Shown here in pieces: positions 18,460-27,389 of a stretch of 64,000 bases of DNA (position 1 is its first letter; each line of letters begins with the position of its first letter). This DNA comes from Gammaproteobacteria bacterium (GTDB lineage: Bacteria; Pseudomonadota; Gammaproteobacteria; Eutrophobiales; Eutrophobiaceae), in the NCBI GenBank assembly GCA_021773235.1, contig JAJFKL010000031.1, positions 1 through 64,000 of the forward strand. The letters run 5' to 3'. The position numbers were made by a program, and so were the translations under genes. The notes under the pieces were generated by a model, which saw nothing but the letters and a program-made list of their open reading frames with translations, was not told where the DNA came from and made no database searches.

Positions 18460-19992
18460 TCAATGCTGCGCTGTCATCTTCTGCCAACGAATGCCGGTAA
18501 TCCAGAGAACGACAAAATAACAAATTCCACCAGCGAGTATCCACATGGACAGCTGTCCTATACGTTGCAACATATTCCAAGCAAACCATTGTTCTGGCAT
18601 GGCAATGAAATAATGTATCAAAAACGCCATTGTACTGACCGCAACAATGATTTGGATGCCGAATAGAAACCAACCCGGTTCTGGTCGATAAACACCCTCT
18701 TTTCGTAATAACCAAAATAACAGAAAGGCCTGCAAGATAGCGGATAATGATGTTGCCAGTGCCAATCCGACATGTGCCAATGGACCAACTAATAAGAAGT
18801 TAAGTCCAATATTCGCAAACATAGCAAGCGCACCAATCTTTACCGGTGTTTTTGTATCCTGCCTGGAAAAAAAGCCCGTCGCAAAAACCTTGATCAGAAT
18901 AAATGCGGGTAAACCGACTGAGTAGGCCAGTAAACTTTGTCCAGACATGATCGTTGCATAGGCTGTAAATTCACCATATTGGAATAAGGTCGCTAATACA
19001 GGAATAGCAAGTACGGCTAGACCTATCGCCGCAGGTACTGCGATCAGAAACACCCAGCGTAATGCCCAATCCATCATGCTAGAAAATTTACCCGTTTCAT
19101 TTTTCGCATGCTCACTAGATAAATTGGGTAATAAGACGGTCGCTAAGGCTATGCCGAAAACACCGAGCGGAAACTCAACCATACGATCAGAGAAATACAA
19201 CCAGGAAATACTGCCGTCTACCAAATTAGAAGCAAAGATGGTATCAACCAATAAGTTAATCTGCACGATTGAGACAGCAAATAAGGTCGGTAACATCAAT
19301 TTAAGGATTCGGTTTACGCCTGCCTTGTCCCTGTTTAGTCCAGGTCGAGGAAATAATTTAAGCCGCATCAAAAAAGGAAATTGAAATAACAATTGAGCAA
19401 CACCCGCGATCAAAACACCCCATGCCAATGCTGTTATAGGCACATCCATTTTTGGTGCTAACCAAATAGCACAACTGATCAGGGACAGATTTAGCAAGAC
19501 AGGGGTAAATGCGGGGATGGCAAATTGTTTGTAAGTATTGAGGATACTGGCAGCAAAAGCCGTCAAAGAAATAAATAGAATATAGGGAAACGTTACTCTC
19601 AGCATATCTGTGGCTATGACATGTTTAGCATCGTCGAAACCCGGGGCAAAGATCATAATGAGTATCGGCGCAGCAAAAACACCTATCACAGTCACCAAAA
19701 ACAGGACCAGACCTAGCGTTGCGGATGTTTGATCGACCAAGGCTTTCACTGAGGCTTCATCGCGTTGCTCTTTATATTCTGCCAAAACAGGGATAAATGC
19801 TTGTGAGAAGCCACCTTCCGCAAATAAACGCCTCAAAAAATTAGGGATACGAAAAGCAACAATAAAGACGTCCACACCGGCGCCAGCACCAAACAGACGC
19901 GCGATCACAACATCCCGTATTAAGCCAAAAATACGTGAGATTGTGGTCATTCCACCCACTGTGAAGGTGGACTTCAATAATTTGCTGCTCAT
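18460..19992 (-). CDS. murJ: Lipid II flippase MurJ
   Basis: A 510-residue MOP-superfamily integral membrane protein with about 14 hydrophobic segments that flips lipid II to the periplasmic face. The N-terminus has the family features 'GGMTTISRIFGLIRDVVIARLFGAG' (shown by its core, about residues 12-36), 'FRIPNFLRRLFAEGGFSQAF' and 'FPYILFISLTAFAASILN'. Length equals typical gammaproteobacterial MurJ. It heads the operon and diverges from rpsT. Confidence 0.97.
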   Translation of the reverse strand: MSSKLLKSTFTVGGMTTISRIFGLIRDVVIARLFGAGAGVDVFIVAFRIPNFLRRLFAEGGFSQAFIPVLAEYKEQRDEASVKALVDQTSATLGLVLFLVTVIGVFAAPILIMIFAPGFDDAKHVIATDMLRVTFPYILFISLTAFAASILNTYKQFAIPAFTPVLLNLSLISCAIWLAPKMDVPITALAWGVLIAGVAQLLFQFPFLMRLKLFPRPGLNRDKAGVNRILKLMLPTLFAVSIVQINLLVDTIFASNLVDGSISWLYFSDRMVEFPLGVFGIALATVLLPNLSSEHAKNETGKFSSMMDWALRWVFLIAVPAAIGLAVLAIPVLATLFQYGEFTAYATIMSGQSLLAYSVGLPAFILIKVFATGFFSRQDTKTPVKIGALAMFANIGLNFLLVGPLAHVGLALATSLSAILQAFLLFWLLRKEGVYRPEPGWFLFGIQIIVAVSTMAFLIHYFIAMPEQWFAWNMLQRIGQLSMWILAGGICYFVVLWITGIRWQKMTAQH

Positions 19993-20099
19993 TCTACATT
20001 TCCATAATCAATATCGATCGTTAACAACCAAGCCTATCTAATTGTTTTTTCTTCCAATTAATACAATTCTCGGAAGGATATCATATACTGGCTGAAGCA

Positions 20100-20128
20100 T
20101 TGACAAATTGCCCCAATATCCGCATGAT
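20100..20128 (+). promoter_or_regulatory. Candidate sigma-70 promoter of rpsT
   Basis: TTGACA at 20100-20105 is a perfect -35 hexamer. A -10 candidate CATGAT lies at 20123-20128 after a 17-base spacer, 37 bases before the rpsT start codon. Position and the strong -35 support it. The -10 has four of six consensus bases. Confidence 0.5.
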
Positions 20129-20164
20129 GTCGCGCCTTTAGAGAATGAATTAGGAGTTTTAAGA

Positions 20165-20425
20165 GTGGCCAATATTGCATCTGCAAAAAAACGTGCGCGT
20201 CAGGGCGAGAAACTACGTCTACACAACGCGAGTCAACGTTCTATGTTACGGACCCAAATAAAGAAAGTCATCAGCGCTATCGAATCAAAAGATAAAGAAG
20301 CAGCTCAAACTGCTTATCAGGCTGCTGTTCCTGTCATCGATGCAATGGTCTCAAAAGGAATCATTCATAAAAATAAAGCTGCTAGACATAAATCACGATT
20401 GAACAGTCACGTGAAAGCGCTTTAA
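20165..20425 (+). CDS. rpsT: 30S ribosomal protein S20
   Basis: An 86-residue 16S-rRNA-binding protein of the small subunit. I place the start at GTG 20165, with AGGAG at 20152-20156 and an 8-base spacer, giving [18 protein letters not shown], the canonical S20 N-terminus. A longer reading from 20108 adds residues foreign to the family. The body has the S20 helix segments '[11 protein letters not shown]' and '[15 protein letters not shown]'. A non-ATG start is also found in E. coli rpsT (UUG), where it takes part in autoregulation. It is divergent from murJ and followed by a strong terminator. Confidence 0.97.
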   Translation: MANIASAKKRARQGEKLRLHNASQRSMLRTQIKKVISAIESKDKEAAQTAYQAAVPVIDAMVSKGIIHKNKAARHKSRLNSHVKAL

Positions 20426-20446
20426 AAGCTTACATAATATTTTACT

Positions 20447-20472
20447 AAAACCGGCTTTAAGCCGGTTTTTTT
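20447..20472 (+). terminator. Rho-independent terminator of rpsT
   Basis: The stem AAAACCGGC/GCCGGTTTT (20447-20455 and 20461-20469) with loop TTTAA is followed by a run of T to 20472. It begins 21 bases after the rpsT stop codon. The symmetric A-run could also let it act on proB-side transcription. Confidence 0.9.
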
Positions 20473-20483
20473 ATGTACGGGAT

Positions 20484-20541
20484 GTACTGTATGCCGTGGG
20501 CGCATGGATGCGCAGGAACGGCGTTTTTGATAATGCAGTAC
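20484..20541. repeat. Nested palindromic intergenic element with ATGGAT core
   Basis: Three inverted repeats lie one inside another: GTACTGTAT/ATGCAGTAC (20484-20492, 20533-20541; 8 of 9 pairs), GCCGT/ACGGC (20493-20497, 20518-20522), and the perfect palindrome GCGCATGGATGCGC (20500-20513). The central ATGGAT also appears in palindromes at 24768-24802 and, as its reverse complement, at 60395-60410. It lies between the rpsT terminator and the end of proB. Confidence 0.6.
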
Positions 20542-20569
20542 TTATAACAGTAAACTCCCCCTCAACAGA

Positions 20570-22709
<2,140 letters not shown>

Positions 22710-22749
22710 CTACCTTCGCATTTCGTTCCATTACTTCGTTGCTCGCCTT

Positions 22750-22812
22750 TTTCAGTACTCATGTATAAACCATACATTCCGCTCGGAAAAAGGCTCGCGC
22801 CTCGTACTGAAA
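22750..22812. repeat. Nested inverted repeat upstream of obgE
   Basis: TTTCAGTAC at 22750-22758 pairs perfectly with GTACTGAAA at 22804-22812. Inside it ATGTAT (22761-22766) pairs with ATACAT (22772-22777). A second overlapping pair is GCCTTTTTC (22745-22753) with GAAAAAGGC near 22785-22794. The layout resembles the nested element at 20484-20541, but the sequence differs. It occupies the 221-base gap between obgE and rpmA and could fold in the obgE leader RNA. Confidence 0.5.
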
Positions 22813-22881
22813 CGAACTGCTTGGTATATCCACAATAGGATGACTATCCGATTTAAATATTATTTTACTGTCTTACAAATA

Positions 22882-22907
22882 AAAAACCCCGCCGTGGCGG
22901 GGTTTTT
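22882..22907 (-). terminator. Rho-independent terminator of rplU-rpmA
   Basis: The stem AAAAACCCCGCC/GGCGGGGTTTTT (22882-22893 and 22896-22907) with a tight GC-rich turn lies 20 bases after the rpmA stop. Read on the minus strand it ends in a U-run from the leading A's. It would separate rplU-rpmA from obgE, which may then need its own promoter. Confidence 0.88.
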
Positions 22908-22927
22908 ATTAACAAACCTGATTAGAC

Positions 22928-23185
22928 CTAGCCCGCGACTACGTCTACAAATGTCCGATTTTTAGGTCCACGTTGATTAAACTCAACTTTGCCTTCAGCG
23001 GTAGCAAATATTGTATGGTCATGTCCCAGACCAACGTTTACTCCAGGGTGATATTTAGTACCGCGTTGACGAATAATGATATTACCGGCATCAACCTCTT
23101 CACCACCAAATTTTTTAACACCTAAACGCTTGGATTGTGAATCACGTCCGTTTCTAGTACTACCACCTGCTTTTTTATGAGCCAT
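22928..23185 (-). CDS. rpmA: 50S ribosomal protein L27
   Basis: An 85-residue ribosomal protein near the peptidyl-transferase centre. The N-terminus [20 protein letters not shown] is canonical and has no cleavable leader of the Firmicute type. '[19 protein letters not shown]' and 'DHTIFA' complete the signature. It lies 16 bases after rplU. Confidence 0.98.
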   Translation of the reverse strand: MAHKKAGGSTRNGRDSQSKRLGVKKFGGEEVDAGNIIIRQRGTKYHPGVNVGLGHDHTIFATAEGKVEFNQRGPKNRTFVDVVAG

Positions 23186-23201
23186 TGTTACACTCCAATT
23201 C

Positions 23202-23516
23202 TTAGCTTGCTGCTATTTCGGTTATAGAGATTTCGGTATAGGCCTGACGATGTCCCATCTGCTTACGATGGTGTTTACGACGACGAAACTTTACGATCTT
23301 TATCTTAGGGCCTCGGCCATGACTTTCGACTGTAGCGCTTACTTTGGCGCCTTTTACCAGCGGCGTCCCGACAGTGACGTTCTCACCATCAACAAGCATC
23401 AGCACATCATCAATCTTAATGTCTTTACCTGCTTCAGCGTCGATCTTCTCAACTTTGAGCTTATCGCCCTTTTCTACCTTATACTGCTTGCCACCGGACT
23501 TGATTACCGCGTACAT
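23202..23516 (-). CDS. rplU: 50S ribosomal protein L21
   Basis: A 104-residue large-subunit protein. The N-terminus [20 protein letters not shown] and C-terminal '[20 protein letters not shown]' are diagnostic. It is the first gene of rplU-rpmA, divergent from ispB as in most gammaproteobacteria, with a clear promoter upstream. Confidence 0.98.
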   Translation of the reverse strand: MYAVIKSGGKQYKVEKGDKLKVEKIDAEAGKDIKIDDVLMLVDGENVTVGTPLVKGAKVSATVESHGRGPKIKIVKFRRRKHHRKQMGHRQAYTEISITEIAAS

Positions 23517-23566
23517 CTTGATTCTCCATACCTTGCACGATTGTGCACATTCAACAAAGGGGGCAG

Positions 23567-23595
23567 ATTCTAAGAAATTCGACAGGTGGTGACAA
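23567..23595 (-). promoter_or_regulatory. Candidate sigma-70 promoter of rplU-rpmA
   Basis: On the minus strand TTGTCA (23595-23590) and TAGAAT (23572-23567) are separated by exactly 17 bases. The -10 lies 50 bases before the rplU start codon. Both hexamers match consensus at five of six positions. Confidence 0.6.
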
Positions 23596-23739
23596 GGTAA
23601 GAATGTTAAAATTTGATAATATCCTTGAAATAACTGTGTTTGGACAGTAATTTCCTCTCGGATTGTGAGATTTCAGTAATTAAATACATATATTAAGAAC
23701 GTGAAACTAAACGAAGCAACCGCTGAAAAGCGCGAAATC

Positions 23740-24708
23740 ATGAATATTGAGCACATTCGAGGACTTATCTCTGCTGATATGACTCGAGTAAACAATTTAA
23801 TAGAAAAGAGCCTGTACTCGGAGGTTGGTCTTATTGACCAATTGGGTCATTACATAATTAATAGTGGCGGAAAACGTCTTCGGCCCGCAGTTGTGCTGCT
23901 GAGTTCACGGGTTTTCTCTTATCAAGGTGAGCAAAATATTAATTTAGCGGCAATAATCGAATTTATTCATACCGCCACTCTGTTACATGATGATGTGGTT
24001 GATGCTTCATTATTAAGGCGTGGTCATGCAACGGCCAATCAACGCTGGGGCAATGAAGCAAGTGTATTGGTTGGGGATTTCGTTTACTCCCGTGCCTTTC
24101 AGATGATGGTCAATATTGATTCCATGCGTGTCATGAAAATCCTCTCCGAAGCGACCAACACCATTGCAGAAGGTGAAGTACAACAACTCATCAACCGTCA
24201 TGACCCGGAAACCAGTAAAGAGAATTATCTAAAAGTCATTCGAAATAAAACTGCCAAGTTATTCGAAGCCGCAGCACATTTAGGCGCGGTTATTTCAAAC
24301 AGATCAGAAGAAGAAGAGCAAGCAATGGCGGCTTATGGCCGGCACCTTGGTACCGCATTCCAGTTAATTGATGATGTTTTTGATTACAACTCGACTCCTG
24401 ATGAACTTGGTAAAAACATTGGAGATGATCTTGCCGAGGGAAAACCCACGCTACCATTGCTTTACGCCATGTGGCATAGCAATGAAGCTGATACTCAGAT
24501 AATTCGCAATGCTATAGAAAATGGTGGGCTTGAGCATATTGAGCAAATTAAAGCCGCCATAAATTCTACTGGTGCAATTTCATACACTGCAAGAATCGCA
24601 AATGAAGAAGCTGAGTTAGCCATTGATGCTATTAAAGACTTACCATCATCTGAATACCTTGATGCGCTACACGCATTGGCAAAGTTCTCAGTTGAACGTC
24701 AATACTAG
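23740..24708 (+). CDS. ispB: Octaprenyl diphosphate synthase
   Basis: A 322-residue trans-polyprenyl synthase making the side chain of ubiquinone/menaquinone from FPP and IPP. I prefer ATG 23740 (MNIEHIRGLISADMTRVNN), which aligns with the E. coli N-terminus and length (323). A GTG at 23701 would add 13 residues. Motifs are 'GGKRLRPAVVLL', the first Asp-rich 'LLHDDVVDASLLRRG' and the second 'LIDDVFDYN'. It diverges from rplU, and the IPP comes from the IspH pathway encoded nearby. Confidence 0.95.
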   Translation: MNIEHIRGLISADMTRVNNLIEKSLYSEVGLIDQLGHYIINSGGKRLRPAVVLLSSRVFSYQGEQNINLAAIIEFIHTATLLHDDVVDASLLRRGHATANQRWGNEASVLVGDFVYSRAFQMMVNIDSMRVMKILSEATNTIAEGEVQQLINRHDPETSKENYLKVIRNKTAKLFEAAAHLGAVISNRSEEEEQAMAAYGRHLGTAFQLIDDVFDYNSTPDELGKNIGDDLAEGKPTLPLLYAMWHSNEADTQIIRNAIENGGLEHIEQIKAAINSTGAISYTARIANEEAELAIDAIKDLPSSEYLDALHALAKFSVERQY

Positions 24709-24724
24709 TTTTTCATTTTCGGGG

Positions 24725-24849
24725 CTACCTACAAGGACGATGTGCATCGATGCACAAGTGTCGCGATGATATGGATATCAAAGACGCCTACATGGATGTA
24801 GGTGGTAGAGTAATGCAGGAGCAATTACCGAGCCGACCGTCGTAGGTAG
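24725..24849. repeat. Array of three palindromes inside an outer inverted repeat
   Basis: CTACCTAC (24725-24732) and GTAGGTAG (24842-24849) enclose three perfect palindromes: TGTGCATCGATGCACA (24741-24756), GATATGGATATC (24768-24779) and CCTACATGGATGTAGG (24787-24802). All share an AT-(GG or CG)-AT centre with different arms, and the last is identical to the reverse complement of 60395-60410. The array lies in the 329-base gap between ispB and the acyltransferase gene. No coding sequence is seen in that gap. Confidence 0.65.
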
Positions 24850-24887
24850 AAACCAAAAGTAGGCGCTCTAGGCGACGTATGGGACAT

Positions 24888-24966
24888 GTTTTCTAGCGCT
24901 CAGTCTGGTAAAGCACCACTTTTGGGGCGTGGAGTCGGAGTTTAAATCCTCTCTGGAAAAGATGCT
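24888..24966 (+). pseudogene. Degenerate tRNA-Pro-like sequence
   Basis: A tRNA-like order of elements is visible: 'TAGCGCTCAGTCTGGTA' (D-arm like), 'CACCACTTTTGGGGCGTGG' (anticodon arm with a Pro-like TGG or GGG), and 'GTCGGAGTTTAAATCCTCTC' (T-arm like, with the TTCGA loop spoiled). The acceptor ends pair poorly and no CCA follows at the expected place. It is read as a decayed or partially duplicated tRNA-Pro rather than a working tRNA. Confidence 0.5.
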
Positions 24967-25037
24967 CCTTCCATTTCAACCGAAAATGCATTCATGTAAT
25001 CGACCAAAACCAATTTATTTATTCATTTATAAATAAA

Positions 25038-26906
25038 TCACATTGACTCAACAATCGACTTTATTTTTTTAGCTAAATACACCGCACCAACTGGATTTAA
25101 GTGTCCATAGTCGTTTGTCATGAGATATTGGTTTCCAACTCGGTCTTTAGATAATATTAAGCAGTTCGAATTGTCGCAAAAAGCATTAATGGCAGAAATA
25201 TAAGTTGCAGATGTTTTACGAACCCTTGATTCCAATTTGATATCAAGCTGTATTTGTCTTTGCATGAAAGGAGGAGCTAAAACCATTGATTCTGTCAATC
25301 GCATATTCTTCCTTTGTAAAATTGAAGACAGGCTTGGATTCCACAATGGCACGGTACCTATAACATAGACTTTACTATTCGGTGAAGCCGAATGAATTTT
25401 CGCTAAAGTCTTTTCTAAATTATTTAGCTTTTGTTCGTTATAATTAAACCAGTATGCATTTATAAATATCAAAGAAGGCTTGGTTTTTTTGATATTAGAT
25501 AAAGCAAAGTTGTTAATGGATTCACAATTTTTTACATTATAGAATCTTTGATCCAATATAGGAGCACAAGCATTTGAAGAGATCATACTTATTTCCCCAA
25601 ACTCTTCTAACATCCCAAATGATAACGCTTTCGCATGAGAGTCACCCCACAGAAACACTTTGCGGCTTTCGTGTATACAACTTAGAGGCAGTTTCTCTCC
25701 ATCCTCTGTAGTTGAATTCAACCAACAATCATTTTCCGCAATTGGTTGATGTTGCATTTTAATAATTTCTTGTTGGCCTTCGCTCAAAATATTTTCTTTC
25801 AGCGCTGGAATAATTATCGAGCCAATAGCTAGCGTTATGATAAAAAATACGCTGACAATGATAACTTTTTTATCAGGAGATTGAGCTCTCCTTATTGGTG
25901 TCTCAACAAAATACCAAGTGCAACATGAAATAAAAAAAACAACTAATAGAAGAAATACCTTTGTGAATGAAGTCAAATACCCATATTGATAAGTAGCTAA
26001 AGAGAATATTGGAAAATGCCAAAGATACAAGCCATAAGACAACAACCCCGCAAATGTGATTGGTCTCCACCTCAAAACCTTATTTGTATAAGAGTCTGCA
26101 CCCTTATCTAAGATAATTAACAAAACACCAATAACCGGTAAAACTGTTACTAAGCCGGGATGATGCGTCACTCCTTCATGAAATAGCATATAGCTGGCAA
26201 GGAGTATTATTAAACCGACACCAGATCCAAACGCATATTGTTTAGTACTACAATTTCGTTTTGAATATATATGGTAGAAAGCCAAAAGACTACCCACCAA
26301 TAATTCCCACGCTCGTGTTATCGAAAAGTAAAAGTTTGCCGTTGGAGCATACTCAGACGCCCATTCAGCCAATACAATACTCATTAACAAAATGAAATAT
26401 AGAATCGCTTGAATTACGCGAATATTAGAATTGGCACATCTGAACAACAGAATTAATAAAATTGGAAATAGAAGATAAAATTGCTCTTCTACTGCCAGAC
26501 TCCATGTGTGCAGCAACGGCTGCAAGTCTGAACCCAAATCAAAATAGCCAGTGTTTTTCCAAAAGAAATAATTAGAGGCGAAAAGCGCAACATAAAGCGA
26601 ACTTGATGCCAGTAACTTTAAATCTTCAAAGAGCATTAAATGAAAGGAATATGCTACTGTTGAAACTACTACCAATAGCAAAAGTGGTAAAATCCTCTTA
26701 CTTCTTCTTGCATAAAATTTTAAGATGCTAAATCTCTTCTTCTCTATATCTTCAACAAGAATTGTTGTAATCAGATATCCACTGATAACAAAGAAAACAT
26801 CTACGCCAATAAACCCCCCACTAAAAAATTCAATTCCAGCGTGGAATAAGATAACTGGAACGACAGCAAGTGCTCGCAAGCCGTCAATTTCGGGACGATA
26901 TTTCAA
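25038..26906 (-). CDS. OafA/YrhL-type acyltransferase with SGNH domain
   Basis: A 622-residue membrane O-acyltransferase. Residues 1-350 form an acyltransferase-3 domain with about ten membrane helices and the motifs 'YRPEIDGLRALAVVPVILFHAG', summarised by its core RPEIDGLRA, and 'FFSGGFIGVDVFFVISGYL'. The C-terminal periplasmic SGNH hydrolase-like domain has 'FLWGDSHAKALSFG' and ends with the catalytic-type pair in 'DYGHLNPVGA'. This family acetylates or acylates O-antigen, exopolysaccharide or peptidoglycan. It stands alone between repeats and a duplicated gene fragment, so horizontal acquisition is plausible. The substrate may be the polysaccharide made by the locus at 54-64 kb, which is inference. 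Confidence 0.9.
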   Translation of the reverse strand: MKYRPEIDGLRALAVVPVILFHAGIEFFSGGFIGVDVFFVISGYLITTILVEDIEKKRFSILKFYARRSKRILPLLLLVVVSTVAYSFHLMLFEDLKLLASSSLYVALFASNYFFWKNTGYFDLGSDLQPLLHTWSLAVEEQFYLLFPILLILLFRCANSNIRVIQAILYFILLMSIVLAEWASEYAPTANFYFSITRAWELLVGSLLAFYHIYSKRNCSTKQYAFGSGVGLIILLASYMLFHEGVTHHPGLVTVLPVIGVLLIILDKGADSYTNKVLRWRPITFAGLLSYGLYLWHFPIFSLATYQYGYLTSFTKVFLLLVVFFISCCTWYFVETPIRRAQSPDKKVIIVSVFFIITLAIGSIIIPALKENILSEGQQEIIKMQHQPIAENDCWLNSTTEDGEKLPLSCIHESRKVFLWGDSHAKALSFGMLEEFGEISMISSNACAPILDQRFYNVKNCESINNFALSNIKKTKPSLIFINAYWFNYNEQKLNNLEKTLAKIHSASPNSKVYVIGTVPLWNPSLSSILQRKNMRLTESMVLAPPFMQRQIQLDIKLESRVRKTSATYISAINAFCDNSNCLILSKDRVGNQYLMTNDYGHLNPVGAVYLAKKIKSIVESM

Positions 26907-27006
26907 AATAATAACTCTTAGTCAAAAAGTTTAGAAAGTAGCAAAACGTTAATTCAATTTAGTCTTATACTCTCCGGAATTTCAACCTCAAAGCCGTACT
27001 TTCTGC

Positions 27007-27174
27007 ATGACTCTTTCATTTTCTTCCTTGCTTTTTCTCTCTCACACTTCTTCGCTTCGAGCATCTGAGGCTCAAGCTGAGCCACATCTGGATAAATTAT
27101 TTTTCAATCTAAAGACAAATTCCGATTTAGAACTATCACAACAATTGACCAAGAACTTACTAGCAATTAGCTAG
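27007..27174 (+). pseudogene. Truncated duplicate of the TPR gene at 30393
   Basis: A 55-codon reading frame whose middle, 'HLDKLFFNLKTNSDLELSQ', matches 'RLDKLFFNLKVNADLGLSQ' near the start of the TPR protein encoded at 30393-30944. At DNA level 27081-27153 and 30470-30540 agree at about 60 of 71 aligned bases. The frame stops soon after, before any TPR. It also has a hydrophobic N-terminus that could pass as a signal peptide. I read it as a decayed partial duplication. A short expressed protein is possible but unsupported. Confidence 0.7.
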
Positions 27175-27312
27175 ATTCCTCATACTCAAGACACAACAGT
27201 GTCACTAAATTATGACACAATATCTTCATCTGGCTCTATTTTAACCTCCGCTAATTAAGCGATTACTTACTAAAAACTATCCAAGCTTGCAAAAACGTGT
27301 AATCGCCTTTAA

Positions 27313-27328
27313 TGGCTTAATAATTGCT
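27313..27328 (+). promoter_or_regulatory. Candidate sigma-54 (-24/-12) promoter
   Basis: TGGCTTAATAATTGCT has GG and GC at the required 10-base spacing (27314-27315 and 27326-27327) and matches TGGC-N7-TTGCT. It lies about 60 bases before the start of the GGDEF-EAL gene. The rest of the 483-base gap (26907-27389) holds the TPR gene remnant and two short inverted repeats, GTGTCA/TGACAC (27199-27218) and GCGATTAC/GTAATCGC (27258-27306). Confidence 0.4.
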
Positions 27329-27389
27329 TCTATTACATAGGTAAAATAAATATATCAGTATAGATATAGCAACAATTTGATGGGGGTGT

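Noticed and set aside
20108-20164. Longer rpsT starting at 20108
   Set aside because: The extra 19 residues do not fit S20, and the GTG at 20165 has a well-placed ribosome site and gives the canonical N-terminus.
24725-24849. CRISPR array
   Set aside because: The repeated units are palindromes with different arms and irregular spacing of 12-27 bases. There are no constant repeats with unique spacers and no cas genes.
24888-24966. A functional tRNA-Pro
   Set aside because: The T-loop is damaged, the anticodon stem has a mismatch, the acceptor arms pair poorly and no CCA follows, so it is listed as a relic only.
26907-27389. A new small RNA or riboswitch upstream of the GGDEF-EAL gene
   Set aside because: Only short isolated inverted repeats are present and no known riboswitch core was recognised, so the explained parts are the gene remnant and a possible promoter.
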